Below are positions 1 through 11,743 of a stretch of 64,000 nucleotides of DNA, piece by piece. The DNA comes from Symsagittifera roscoffensis (Eukaryota > Xenacoelomorpha > Acoela > Convolutidae), in NCBI RefSeq assembly GCF_963678635.1, contig NC_087063.1:3448580-3512579 (forward strand). Direction: 5' to 3'. A program made the translations under genes and the position numbers. The notes below the pieces were generated by a model. The model ran no database searches, had not been told where the DNA came from, and saw only the letters and a list, made by a program, of their open reading frames with translations. Positions within the stretch are counted from its first letter, which is position 1. Each line of letters opens with the position of its first letter.

Positions 1-2150
1 AAAAGCTATAAATGAGTCAAAAAATAAACAAAATCTTTCTTTGAGTTTGCTCATTTTTTTTCACGCTTATCTAGAACAGCGGTTCATCAGAACTTACAAC
101 AGAGCTTCACTCTTTGTTCTGCAGGCCTTCTATAAGAACAATAGAAACGAACATCAAAAGAAACACATTTTTCAGTTTGAAAAACGAGCAAGTTTGTCAA
201 ATCCCGAGACATACGTTGTCATAAGTTTTTAAAATTCATCGAAGGATCCGTAGGTTGTTGATTGGGTTCCACTGAAGATATTGTTTTAGCTTAAAGATAA
301 TGTTAAGATTGTTAAGTGTTTAAATGTTCCGATAAATGACTGGTAGAAACTAACTATGTCAATTTGTGTTCATAGCATAGCCACCGATCAAGTTGGGATT
401 TTAATGAAACCACAGGAAACAAGAGAAAAAAAATAAAATTGAAAAAACACCCTGGTAAACTATTGCCAGGGGCGGGAAATAAACCCATCTGTCTGGCATC
501 ACCAACCTTCAATGAGTAGGCTTTGAGAGTTGTGCTTTAAATAATAAAAATCCTGGTCGAGGTCGGAGACTTATGTAGCGACCATTGCGACACAAAACAG
601 GTATGTTGCAACTTTGCACGACCGAAGAAATTTTTTGCGACTCAACCCATTTTGTCAATGTTTTGACTATGTTTGACTGAAGAAAAATACTTCGACCAAC
701 TTCGACCGAGGTAAGTATCAAATTTGCTTGCTATTGCTATTTTGTGAATAATTTACAACTTTTATATACTTCAATGGCTGAATAATTGATTTAATTGTTT
801 TCAACTTTTTGTTTTTGTGGTGACAACTTTGTTGTTACTCCAAAACTTTTTGGGTCGGAAGTTTATTTCTACTTTTAACTTCGTAATAAATGTGTTTCAT
901 TTAGTTATTGTCATTTTTTAATACTATTTTAAATTTTCTGATTTAAGTTTGATTTGAACGGTTTTTAGTTTTCAATTTTTATGGTAACCACTCTGATAAC
1001 GCCACAAAAACTTGCTGATATTTTGTTTTGGGACCATGAGTAGGCCTTCTCGTGGCCGTACTGTATGTGATCAGCATATATGTCGATACAGCTAACTGCA
1101 CATAAAAAAATATATACTGGATTATTTTGCAATCTGCATATGTTGTACACTTCTACAAGCAAAAAATTTCGACAGCAATTCCATTACTTAAAATGCTCGA
1201 AACTTTTTATAGTGCGCGACTCATGTTGCGACTTTGCGCGACCCATGTTGCATTGAAAATTGCGCGACTCAACTTGTGAATTTGTCCGAGCCATGTTATG
1301 AATTTTTGCAGCCAATGTGGCGTCTTTGCGACATGGGTCACCAAGTCAACAGCAATTTCAAAAATTTTCGACAGCCTTTCCATTACTTAAAATGCTCAAA
1401 ATTTTTTAGAGTGCGCGACTCATGTGGATATTAAACTCGTGAGCTGTTCAAGAGTTCCGATTAATGACTGTTAGAAACTAACTATGTCAAATTTTGTTCA
1501 TAGCCGTTGATCAAGTTAGGATTTTTAAGCTATATTGCATTGCAATAAAATGTTGGAAAAATCAGAAGGTTTACTCTTGTTAAGTATTGTTTGAAAATAC
1601 AGCATTCTTTGGACTAAGTAAATTTAAATTTAATCAAAGAGTTTTAATGACATCAAAAGGAAATAAAAGGTTTCAGACGAAGTTTTTTACCGACACTGAA
1701 AATAGGATTGTATAGCACTTGGAATTGAATCAAATGTTTCGAAAAATTTTTGACGTTTGATTTAAATTTAAGATTCCTTGTTTTATTTGATGCTAAATAG
1801 GAAATAAGAACACCCAGTTACCCTTCAAGTGGCAAAGAATTTTGCGACATAGTTTTAAAAACACAAAAAAATGCATTTTTTCGATTTGGTGTCGTTTTTT
1901 TCTGCGTGTTTGGATAAAAGGATACGAACAAAAACTAGGGCCTAAGAGTATTTGACGGTCTCCTTAAGATAGGCAAACTGGAGAACAAATTTTTATAAAC
2001 AGCACTAGGAAAACTAAATAAAATTAAAACAAACTTTTGTTAGAAAAAAAAATTATTAATCGAAAAATCAAAAATATCAAACCGGTTTTTCTCGGCGCAG
2101 CGAAATTTTTTTGGAATTTTTTAAGTTCATTTGAATTACGACTTAACGGG
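1..2150. other. AT-rich intergenic DNA with short internal duplications, no gene
   Basis: I see no coding region here; the reading frames are short and of low complexity. Two local duplications are visible. About 75 bp at 325-401 (starting GTTCCGATAAATGAC) recurs diverged at 1453-1525. About 60 bp at 1167-1227 (TTTCGACAGC to GTGCGCGACTCATGT) recurs at 1366-1425. Between them the motif GCGCGACTCATGT and shorter versions recur. From about 1860 onward the sequence belongs to a dispersed repeat with a second copy at about 20505-20940. Confidence 0.6.
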
Positions 2151-2760
2151 TTTTAACAGGCTCGGATCTAGGATTTTTTTGAGGGGGAAGGGCGATTTTC
2201 AAAAAACTTGAAATCTTTCTCCACGTTTTTTTTTAGGTTGACCAAATTGATTTTCTGAGCTCTCCCAAATCACTGTAAAGACCCTAAATTGACTAATTTT
2301 TCTTTGGACCTTTTTTGGAATATTTTGATCAAAAAAAATGCGGTTTTTCGGCGCGCGCTCCCCTGAAAGTTAGTATATAAAGGCGCCGATGGAGCCTTCA
2401 AAAAAATTGAAGGTCATTCATCCAAAAGTGAATATCTCAAAATAGTACTAAGGGAGGACCCTTTGGGTCGGCAGGGTTCGAATCCCTAGAGAAAAGGCGT
2501 CTGCCCCTTCCCCCGCCCCCGCTCCCTAAATCCGCTTCTGTGTTTTAATATGATATATCAGTCGACTCAGTCCGATCATTGTTTTTGGCTTCCTGATTTC
2601 GCGTGGAAAACAAAAAATTGAGAAAAAATTTAAAAAATCAAAACACACCCGAAATCAAAATTTCACCCCATTTTCAATGCTTGGAACAAAAACTCTGCTT
2701 AAATATCACATTTGATTTTGTACATGATTATCAAAACGAACTTGTTAATTAGCATACAAA
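1860..2760 (+). repeat. Dispersed repeat copy interrupted by the MITE
   Basis: The stretch around AAACCGGTTTTTCTCG (about 2080), and the stretch after the MITE (ATATGATATATC, GCGTGGAAAACAAA, AACACACCCGAAA), match in order and orientation the sequence at about 20505-20940 inside an ATP5F1A intron. Similarity is imperfect, so both copies are old. The family is not identified and no protein is encoded. Confidence 0.5.
2157..2542. mobile_element. Non-autonomous MITE with TTAA-type target duplication
   Basis: This 386 bp element is flanked by TTTTAA on both sides (2151-2156 and 2543-2548). Its ends are imperfect inverted repeats: CAGGCTCGGATCTAGG on the left, and CACAGAAGCGGATTTAGG read inward from the right. 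Both continue into G-rich arms. A related repeat at about 20739-20830 lacks the insertion and so serves as a paralogous empty site. The interior has no coding capacity but contains a GGGTTCGAATCCC box (about 2484-2496) that resembles a Pol III B box. A TTAA target resembles piggyBac-type elements, but the termini are not diagnostic. Confidence 0.65.
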
Positions 2761-5239
2761 TTTCAAATTTCCTAATTGGGCTTTAGCCTAAATTAGGTAA
2801 AAATTTTTTTTTGATTCACAGTTAAGACTAATTAATTGTCTTCAAACTAATCAAAACTCTTCAAGAATTTTCGAAAACTAATTCATTTAAGTTGTTTTAA
2901 AAGTTAAATTAAGAATTGATTTTCTTAACTCAAAACAAATAGGCCAATTGGGGTTTTTTATAAGTTCTTATCAAAGAAACAATTTTAGGTTCACTTACAT
3001 GTCTTGCAGTAATAGCTACCGAGTTAAACAAAATGAGTTGCAAAAAATAGATAATGCAAAAAAAACACCGCACATGATAAAAGGGGCTATTTTGCATAAG
3101 TAACCAAATTAAATGAAATATTGTCGGGCAAAATAAACTCGCTTGCCGATTATTCACAGAATAAAGTAGATAAACAAACTGAATGAAATTAATTTCATTT
3201 TATGAAAGAAAGGATAGTAGCAATTATGTTTGATAAATTATTTGAATGGCTCCAAGTTATTTCGACGAGCTTGAGGACACTTTTCTAAGACCTTTTTACT
3301 CCAAAATTAAACTAAAAAGTGACAAAAAAGCTAGCTATGGAATTCACGCCCGATGGTAATACCTGCTTGCAGACCGGTAGAAGAGGTATACTTTTTAATG
3401 TCAGAAAAAGCACGAAACAAAAGGCCGAAACAGGAAACGAATTGACCTGTGAACAAAAAACTAAATTTGTCATTAGTTATCAATTTTAAAGAACTGTGAA
3501 TATGTGGGCAGGGCTAAAACAGTAATTATCTGTCAAGAAACCATTTTGAATAGAAAGAAATACTTTTTAATAAGATATAGCAATGATGCAGTTGTTGATA
3601 TTGTATCTCAATGACACTAAACGGAAAATTAATTAGTAATGATATTCTTTTGCATATTTTTAAAATTTGTGAAAAGAAGCTTAAGTAACGGTGTTTTTAT
3701 AAAATAACTGGTAAAAATATGCTTTCGTGTTGACTAGAAATGCCTTCAATAACATTTATAGAGGAACACATAAAAAATTTTAGCTCACAAATACGTTTCT
3801 CGCGTTCAAATTGGCAGAAAATTCAGATTGTAATATGAGCAATTATAAATTAAAAAAGGAAAAGAATTTTTAATTCAACCACACGTACGTTTTCAGCAGA
3901 ATTACAGACGTAATGTAGTTCAATTTAAAAATTATAAAAATAGCTCATATTTTCACTGGGAAGAATACCATATCACTTCATTGATATGAAATTTTTAGAT
4001 GTACTTCAAAAATGGATTATGCAGTCAATTAAGGGCGGAGTCTTCAAAAATCTCGAGGTGAAAAGATTATTTTCTTTTTCTTTTTTACGTCAGCGATTTT
4101 GATGTTGATGCCATTAAAAGCGTCTGGATCAGATTGTATTCAATTTTGATTCCCATGAGGCTTTTATAACTGAGCGCTATTGTTCCTACCGGCTGCGGCC
4201 AATTTCAATGATCATTTTTTGTTCAGCAAAACTCGAATACCAAAACATGACTTGCACAAAGTCATCATTCATCGAGAAAAATTATGGAAAAATTTATGTC
4301 AAACATTAATCAGGGTAAAGCTTAATGATTTGTTCAAAATTTAATCTCAATTTATTTTCAAAAATTTATGGCTCAACAATTTAATACCAAATCAAATGGT
4401 TTAACAATTTATATAATTATGTGAGGGTCATTTTACAGGATTTTAATGGACTTGGTAAAACACTACTTAATTTTTATGGCTAAACGAGCATTAGTATATA
4501 GGTTTTATAATTTACATGTACAGGAACAAGTCAATCAGTTTCAAAATATTATTAAAACGAAATTTAATCCATGACTTGAATACAATTTTTAGTTGATTCA
4601 ATCTATATGACATCAAATCAACAGTGTTTTTTTATATTGGATAAACGTAGCTGGTGAAATTGCGAGGCCAAACTGTTCTGTGGATAGGCGCCCAATTTAG
4701 TTTGTGTACCGTACCCGTACCCAGTAAAGGTTCTGGTTCAAATCTGACCCAAATTGTTTCAGATCTACATTTCAGATCTAAAATAGGTTGCGAAAAGTTA
4801 AAATAACGCTCGGATACTTTAAGCTCGGATTATTTCAGATCTAAATTCTTGAATTTCTTCTGTATTTCATATTTTCTGCTAGCTGCTAGCAGGCACTCAG
4901 CTAAGTCTCCAAAGCATGAAATAAACATCGTAAACGCATAATGTGCGCTCAATCTCCGTAAATCAACAAATATGAAGGTTCAAGAAGTTTAAATTAATGA
5001 GAGCATTTATCGGCAAAAACTCTCGGAAACTCATCATAATTTCGGTCGAGCATAACATCGTATAACTTCAATAATCAGCTTCAATAAAACGAATTGGCGC
5101 AAGCTAGCCACAAGAACCGGTCGGTAATGTCCTTGAGACAAATTGCTTTTTTGGCGGTCAACCTTAATCAAGGCTGAAACAAATTAGACCAAAAAAACAG
5201 TTAAAATATGATGTAAACCCTTTTTTAATATATTATACA
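2549..5239. other. AT-rich intergenic DNA, no gene seen
   Basis: No reading frame here resembles a protein family. Around 4660-4760 there is a weak tRNA-like pairing of boxes: a TAGCTGGTGAAATTGCGAGG-like stretch and TCTGGTTCAAATCTGACC. It may be an old tRNA-derived SINE, but it is too degenerate to call. TTTCAGATCTAAA-like words recur near 4765-4850 and again near 8371-8430. Confidence 0.45.
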
Positions 5240-5389
5240 TGGGCAGATGGAGGACTCGAACCAACGTCAACTGGCAAGTTTGTATAATCGGTACGTTAGC
5301 TTAGGCCGCTCGGCCAACTGTGCTTATGGTTGTTACCTTTTGTTCCAATCATATGCATTTATACTCTCGCTTACATTTGCGTTGCAACA
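5240..5389 (-). repeat. BEL/Pao element 3' LTR containing a tRNA-like sequence
   Basis: On the minus strand this 150 bp segment starts TGTTGCAACG and ends TCTGCCCA, giving TG...CA ends. A purine-rich tract directly precedes it in the element's sense (complement of 5390-5401). Positions 5281-5389 are nearly identical to 7912-8020, the other LTR copy. The last 85 nt in sense (5324 to 5240) resemble a tRNA with A-box GTTGGCCGAGCGGCC and B-box GGTTCGAGTCC, but the acceptor stem does not pair well. The full LTR length is inferred, because the second copy is truncated after 109 bp. Confidence 0.6.
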
Positions 5390-5401
5390 TCCTCCCCTCC
5401 T
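5390..5401 (-). other. Polypurine tract of the BEL/Pao element
   Basis: On the minus strand this reads AGGAGGGGAGGA, immediately before the TGTTGC start of the 3' LTR. This is the expected position of the plus-strand DNA primer in an LTR retroelement, and it fixes the minus-strand orientation. Confidence 0.65.
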
Positions 5402-7911
5402 GAAGAAGGAAGAACCGGGCGAGTGACTTCACGGGTTGCGGTCTTAACCAGGGCGGATCGGGCGCAACCGTCCTTTCCGTAGTATACCTTGACGATTCGG
5501 GAAAGGGGGTAGTACCCACGCGGACTATCGGCCTCAATCACCCACACGAGATCGCCTGCTTAAGAGTGGAGTCAGATTGAGTGTGCCACTTGACACGCTT
5601 ATTCAGCGAGGGAACATATTCGCGAAGCCAACGAGACCAAATAGCGTTAGCATACGACTGCGCTCGCACGTACCTTTTCTTGTGGTCGAAGTGCTCCCCA
5701 GGTAAAAGCGAAGGAAAGCTTGTGGCATGTTGTCCAAGCAAAAAGTGGTTTGGGATTAATGCTTCTAACTCACGTGAATCAGTACTAACGGGAGTGATTG
5801 GCCTCGAATTCAAAGCCTGCTGAACTAAGCAGAGAGTTGTTCCTAACACCTCTTCGGTGGCTCGCCTACTGCCTAGTATATCGCAAAGCACGCGCTTCAC
5901 GCTTCGGACGAGGCGCTCCCAGGAGCCGCCATGGTTGGGTGCGCCTGGCGGGTTAAAATTCCAAGAAGCACCTTTGCGTGCAAAATGATCGGAGCCATGC
6001 CATTCCAGCTCTTGATGCAGGGAAGTAGTTCCTCTTCCGCACCAACGAAGTGCGTGTCGTTATCCGACCAGATCGTGCTTGGTGTATCACGACGCGCAAT
6101 GAACCGTTCAATGCCCATGACACAAGAACTAGTGGCCAGGGATGGTCTAATCTCAAGGTGTACAGCCCTGGTAGTGAGGCAAGTGAAAAGAAATCCCCAT
6201 CTTTTTTCAGTGCTTCTGCGAGCCGGAAGGTAAAGTGGTCCAAAGTAATCCGCACCCGTATGATTAAATGGTGATTGCTTATATCCGGTCGTTCGACAGG
6301 TAAATTGGACATAATTGGCTGGATGGTACTTGCTTTGCCTTTACGGCATGTTACACATTGACTTTCGATATACCGAAGTAGTCGACGCAACCCAAGTATT
6401 GCATATTTTATATTTAAAACGGAGCGCATGTAATCTAAACCTTGATGAAAATGCTTGTGGTGGAGGCTGCGGGCCAACAATTGAACTAGGGTATGTCGGG
6501 CGTCGAGTAGTATTGGGTGCTTAGTATCAAAATCGGTATTCAGTAAGCGCACGATCCGTCCGGTGGAACGAATGATACCAGCGGGACCGATAAATGGCGA
6601 GTATGTGGCAATTTTACTACAATCTTAATTGATTTGTCAGCGGTGAGTGTTTTTAACTCAACGGGGAAGGATTCCATCTGAGCAAGATGAATCAGTTTGT
6701 TTTCTGCAATATCAAGTTCAGTGGGGTCGGTGGTTCGTATGTCCTTGCCACAAAAATGCTCATATGAAGGCAGCATCCAAAACATAAAAGCGACTACTCG
6801 TTTATATCTCGTAAAGGAACTGAACCTTTCTCAATTGAACCCGTGTTTGGGATGTTTGATGGATGTGACATCGGTGACGAAGGAATATGATGTCTCCAAG
6901 CAATTATCAACATCACACGAAGGACCCTTCAAACGAATTTTATTGATTACACGTTCGTCGGTTATAAACGGCCAATCAGTAGTTTTGAGAATGCTCGGAC
7001 CAATAACCCAGCTGCTATCCTTGAGGGCTTCCGAAGAAACCCCCCGCGTACCGGTATCAGCTGGATTATTGCCGCTCAGAACATGGTACCATTCATCAAT
7101 AGTGGTCGATTCGAGGATTTCGCCGACACGGTTAGCGACGAATACAGATAATTTTTCAGTGGAGTTTAGCCACTGCAAAACTGTAGTACTATCTGTCCAC
7201 ATGTAGACATGATTAATGTAGACAGTAAGGGTGGTCATTATATCATCTTTCAGTCGTGTGGCGAGCAGAGCAGCTTGAAGCTCTAGCTTTGGTATAGATA
7301 GCGCTTTCATGGGTGCAACGCAAGCTTTACCAAAGATGAAGGATATTTGAGTTTTGTGCGAACTTGAGAGTCACGCACGCAAAAATCCACCCGCACAGAA
7401 AACGTCCCGCGAGCTATGACCGAACATGCGGAGCTCAATTTGATCCACAAGCTCTTTGAAATAACAACGGGGAATAGTCTATTGCGCTAAGAGAGGCAGA
7501 CCGGAGTGCCACACGAGAAACTTATCTCTTATGTCTTCCGGCAGTTCATCGTCCCAACTTTGGCCACTGATTTTCCAAATATCTCTAAGCAAAAGACGGG
7601 CCCTTACTGTGTATGGAGCTACTAACCCAACAAGGTCAAACACAGAAGAGACAAAACTCAAGACGGCTCGTTGAGTTATTGCCTTATCGAGAGGACGATC
7701 CACGCCTCTGCTAACAACCAATGTGTCTATAACATGGTTTCACCTAAGACCTAAGACGTGCAATGATTGTTCGGCACCGTTACAAATTTCCTTGATGGGT
7801 AAAGACGAGGTTTTGTAATCCTCGGGGTTCATTTTTGAAGTGATTTCATCAGCATTACTGACAAATTTAGTCAAATTAAATCCTCCCAACTTTAGTAACG
7901 AAACCAAAGTT
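5402..7911 (-). pseudogene. BEL/Pao retrotransposon pol remnant (RT end, RNase H, integrase, DUF5641-like tail)
   Basis: Read on the minus strand, the fragments follow BEL/Pao order. There is the end of the reverse transcriptase (LKLGGFNLTKFVSN, about 7890-7850), then the segment AVLSFVSSVFDLVGLVAPYT. A Pao-type RNase H region follows, with IPKLELQAALLATRL and YMWTDSTTVLQWL (about 7300-7170). Next is the integrase zinc-binding region (CVTCRKG, about 6365), then an integrase core with TIWSDNDTHFVG (about 6060) and GGSWERLVRSVKRVLCD (about 5920-5880). The tail contains WVIEADSPRG. These segments lie in different frames with stops between them, so the gene is dead. Gag, protease and most of the RT are missing: coding sequence begins only a few bases inside the 5' LTR. 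Neighbouring LTRs and PPT confirm the orientation. Confidence 0.85.
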
Positions 7912-8020
7912 TGTATAGTCGGCACGTTAGCTTAGGCCGCTCGGCCAACTGTGCTTATGGTTGTTACATTTTGATCCAATCATATGCATTTATACTCTCG
8001 CTTACATTTGCGTTGCAACA
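7912..8020 (-). repeat. Truncated 5' LTR of the BEL/Pao element
   Basis: This 109 bp segment matches 5281-5389 with only a few differences (for example GTATAGTCGGCAC against GTATAATCGGTAC). The match stops shortly before pol begins: the word AAGTTTGTATA is shared, then the sequences diverge. The remaining part of the LTR seen at 5240-5275 is absent, so one deletion probably removed the LTR end, primer-binding site, gag, protease and the N-terminal RT together. Confidence 0.65.
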
Positions 8021-8100
8021 CATAAGTAGCGCATGAAAATCAGTAATATGACAGGCCTTCTAATAAATTTATAAAATTTTTAAAACAGTTCAACAAAAAA

Positions 8101-8321
8101 TGGCTCTTTTCCAGTTTCCCACCCCCCTCGGGAAATTACAAAATTAAGCTGTTTAAAAATTGATCACACGGCATTCGCATGAAAAAATTGTTGTAGGAAT
8201 TTGTTCACTTGTTCACGCTGACACGTTTTATTGCAGTTTATATTCAGAAAAGTCATTTTAAATTGAGTTCCATATATTGAATTTCGGAAAAAATCAAAGG
8301 GGGGGGACTGGAAAAGAGCCC
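8101..8321. mobile_element. Small MITE with G/C-run termini
   Basis: The left end reads TGGCTCTTTTCCAGTTTCCC followed by ACCCCCC. The right end, read inward on the other strand, gives TGGGCTCTTTTCCAG followed by a C run, an inverted repeat of about 25 bp. Both ends abut runs of A, which may hide the target duplication. The 221 bp element encodes nothing. Confidence 0.55.
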
Positions 8322-9419
8322 AAAAAATTTACTTAAAAAAAACGGTTCGTGTAAATACTCAGAAATTTCTCAGATCTAATACCACATCTGAAATTTTGTT
8401 TTTCTAGTTTTTTTTCCAGATCTAAAAATTTCTATTTCATATCCAAATTTCAGATTTGAAATTTTCAAAATTTTATCAAGATCTTAAAAATTCAGACCTG
8501 AGAACCAACTTACGAGTTAGTCTTTGGAGAAAATGAGTTAGTCTTTGGAGACAAATCTTTTTATATGTTAAAATTTTGTCGGAACAATAAAAAACCAAAG
8601 TAGAAAAGAAGAACAAAAAAGCGTCCTTGTTGCGGAATCCGCGTTTTTTTCACACAAAAACACAGTTTGGCCTCGTAATGGATTTTGAAAACGAAAACGA
8701 ATTTTTTGTCTTGTTTGAACTGTGAAAAAATTGGTAAAATGGTTTGTATTGATTTCTAGTCGATTTCTCATGCTCAATAAAACCTGCGTAGCTAACCAAG
8801 GGAGGGTACAAATTTTATGAACTCAAGTTTTGAAAAGTTTGAAAAAGCATCTAAAAAAGAGTTTCATTCATCAAAGAGAGTTTTTTGATCATTTTGAAAT
8901 TTCCCCTCAAAAAACAGAAGCTTTCAAAGTAAGCTGAATTTTCCCGTCAGATAGTTATGTTTAAAATCGTTTTGTCTGCAGCTGCGTTAATTTACAATTG
9001 GGAAATTTTGAAAAAATATTTTTAAAAAAAAAACTTAAGCTTTTCTTTGTCTTTGTTTGCAAGTTGGAGCTTTCGAGTTTACAATTTTACAAAAGTTCAA
9101 TCATAATTACTCATTGAAGTTTGCAGTTTAAAGACTGAAATTCGCTGACTAAAACATTTTTAAGATTTCATTTTCATATAGGGTGATGACTACCTCGACC
9201 AAATGGCCACTTCATCATTTAAAATTTACAAGATGGGAAAGACAATTTAACTTGAAAAATCATGTAACACGTTCAAAATAAAATCTCCCGATATAGAATA
9301 CCCGTTCTGTATTAGTACATTTGAAACAAAAAATCTCCAAAACTGGATTTAACGTAAGCTAAGATCGCTAAGTCAATCACAGATAATTCTGAGGGTTTTT
9401 TAGAGCAGTTTGGGCGCAA
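8322..9419. other. AT-rich intergenic DNA, no gene seen
   Basis: No supported gene. A 20-25 bp tandem duplication (GAGTTAGTCTTTGGAGA repeated) lies at about 8513-8551. Several CAGATCTAAAA-like words occur at 8371-8430. Confidence 0.4.
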
Positions 9420-9698
9420 GCCATGCAAAATAGCTTCTCGAGTCTTATTTTGGCACGGTAACTAGATAGGGCTACCAGAATTGGTAGGGATGCATTTCCT
9501 TTGGCATGCTAATGTACCTCACAATTCTTCAGGTGAAAAACGACTTAAGATCGCATAAAAATGTTTTTTTTTTATTCAAAAATGTTTTTAAGCCGATTGA
9601 AATTTATTTTCAAAACTATCCTCCCAAGAGAAAAAAATCAAATTAAATTCAATAGGAATTCTTCAGGCCAAACAAAATCAATCCAGAAAAAATTTTAA

Positions 9699-10290
9699 CA
9701 CAGGCGAAGCTGTGCTATGAAAACACAAGGCGAAGCTGTGCGAGAACACCACAAGTAGAAAAAAGCTTCGAATTAGCAAAAACTCGGCTGCGTGTCGGAT
9801 TCGAATCTGCTGCGACTTAGCTGATTTGAGTCTCCCGCACTAACCACTCTGCGACGGATGCTAAAAATCCACAAAAACTTAAAATATTAACGCAGCTACA
9901 TATTACCAATTCGACGCAACAAATTGCCAATTCGACGCAACACAAGTAGCACCAAAAACAAAAAGACACAATTTTGTATGTAGAAAATCGCAAAGCAAAA
10001 AGCCACCTTATGTATAAATTATGCATTTCAAAAAATTGCGAGATATAATGAGTCAGAAAATTTCTGAAGTCGATTTTTTAATTTTGCTATGTTGTTTGAA
10101 ACAAATAACTTTTTCCGGTTCATTTGATGAATTAAAACTGCATCAGCTGTGCAAACTTATTACGATTCAAAAATGAAAGCACATGCTATCAATAAGCTGT
10201 AAAAGTGCCCAAAAAGTGGCACCAATAATTGCGACTTAAATTAGAAAAAATAAATTTCGTACTAAATTCTTTTGCGTCGCAAGTGTAAAT
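9699..10290 (-). mobile_element. Dispersed repeat with tRNA-like core, inserted in the foldback arm
   Basis: The insertion is bounded by ACACAGGCGAAGCTGTG and a loosely inverted end GCGTCGCAAGTGT. Related copies are visible at about 15675-16570 (partial), 19766-20290, near 21383 and near 26071. Shared inner words include TTTGATGAATTAAAA and TTATGCATTTC. The matching right foldback arm lacks this block, which defines the insertion. It encodes no protein. It could be a tRNA-derived SINE or a TIR-type MITE that captured a tRNA-like sequence. Confidence 0.5.
9786..9861 (-). repeat. tRNA-like sequence (Leu-type) within a dispersed repeat
   Basis: The minus strand shows an A-box-like GAGTGGTTAGTGCGGGAG, a CTCAAAT loop that would place anticodon CAA, a long variable arm and the B-box AGATTCGAATCC. 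The 5' GCATCCG does not pair with the 3' end, so I read it as a tRNA-derived repeat head rather than a functional tRNA gene. Confidence 0.5.
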
Positions 10291-11112
10291 AACTATGAAT
10301 GATATAAATATTTGTATTTTTTTAGACACACACTTGTCTCCAAATTTGTCGCTTGATGCAAATGATTTGGAGAAATAATCAGCCAAAAAGAACATTAAAA
10401 AATGGTTACAAGCACTTGTGAGTTTTGTCCAGTTTTTTTTAAATCTGCAGATTTAAAAGCTCCAAAATTACCTCGTCGGTCCTGCATAGATTACAAATCA
10501 GCGACAATTAGTGGTCAGGCAGGCGTAGACATCATATTTTGCGAGGGGTGGGTGACTTCTAAAAAGTAATCGGCCATTTTGTCAGCGTTTTTTTAGATTC
10601 TGGGTGCCCCCACACAAAACAGACCCCCATAATGCCGAAAACTTGTGCCGCATAAAAAAAAACAGATTTTTTCTACCAAAAAATCAATCTCTTTGTTTTT
10701 AACAAAGAGTTATTTTAAAATATATTCTGGTTTTGACTGCCACTGTAGAAAAATCCACCTAAGAAAACTTCACTCTCCTATTCAGAATCAATTGAGATAG
10801 CGAAAAATGTGACAGTAAAAAGTAGAATTAAATTCAAAAATTTCGGTTGAGTTAGCTTTAAAAATTTTTCAAACAACGAAAAAAAAATTGAAAAACCAAC
10901 AAAAAAGCTGGAAAATATAAAGAGCCCAAAACATACTATTCTTTTCAACTACAATATAAAAAGAGCAGATGACTGAAAATTCAAAAATCTGAACAGACAC
11001 TTTCCCTGAAGTCTTTTTCTGAATTTATTCAAAAAATAGAGTTAAGAGATCTCTCCAAAAACCACAACAACCATTTATTATACACTAGTTAACCATTAAA
11101 TAGATAAACATC

Positions 11113-11115
<3 letters not shown>

Positions 11116-11180
<65 letters not shown>
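11116..11180. repeat. (TA)n microsatellite
   Basis: An uninterrupted run of alternating A and T, about 65 bp, at the centre of the foldback element. Perfect TA runs can extrude as cruciforms and are often unstable in length. Confidence 0.95.
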
Positions 11181-11188
<8 letters not shown>

Positions 11189-11221
11189 TATATAGATATT
11201 TTGGAAGTCACACTCCTCTGC

Positions 11222-11743
11222 TCTAGCCTGACCACTATTTGTCGCACATTTGTAAACTGTTTATGGTCATTCAGCGTCTTTCAGGAGCTTTTAAATCTGC
11301 AAATTTAAATAAACAAGACAAAATTAACAAAGGCTTGTTACAATTTAAAAAAAAACTTTTTTTTCAGTAAATAGTTTTCCAAATCCTCTGCATCATGCGA
11401 CAAATTTGAGCCAAGTATGAGTCGAGAATAAAAATTTAATTACTTATAACATTCATATTTTTTCAAGTATTTTTTTCTGGGTTGATTTTGTTTGGCCTAG
11501 AAATTTTCTATAGAGTTTTATAGGATTTTTTTTTCTGTGGGCATGATAGTTTCGAAAATGAATTTCAACTGCTATAAAAACATTTTCGAACTTTTGAAAA
11601 CATTTCATGGGGTCTCAAGTAATTTTTCATTTGATCAATGGTGAGTTACATTAGCAGCCAAAGAAGATGCATCCCTACCAATTCTGGTAGCCCTATCTAG
11701 TTACCGTGCTAAAATACAGACTCGAGAAACTATTTTAAATGGC
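11222..11743 (-). repeat. Right arm of the foldback element
   Basis: This is the inverted counterpart of the left arm (9420-10525) without the inserted repeat. The arms are separated by about 700 bp containing the (TA)n run. No transposase is encoded between them, so the element is either non-autonomous or an inverted duplication of a repeat. Confidence 0.65.

Larger units (their letters stand above)
9420..10525 (+). repeat. Left arm of a foldback (long inverted repeat) element, interrupted
   Basis: This arm is the inverted counterpart of 11222-11743. Matching blocks include TAACTAGATAGGGCTACC (about 9469) against its complement at about 11686-11704, AGGCCAAACAAAATCAATCC against about 11475-11495, and CAGATTTAAAAGCTCC (about 10448) against about 11287-11303. 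The left arm is longer because a dispersed repeat of about 590 bp (9699-10290) sits in it. The arms have diverged moderately, so this is not recent. Confidence 0.65.

Noticed and set aside
9786-9861. Functional tRNA-Leu gene
   Set aside because: The A and B boxes are present but the acceptor stem does not pair, and the sequence lies within a repeat family. The same reasoning applies to 15864-15940, 19879-19950 and 5240-5324.
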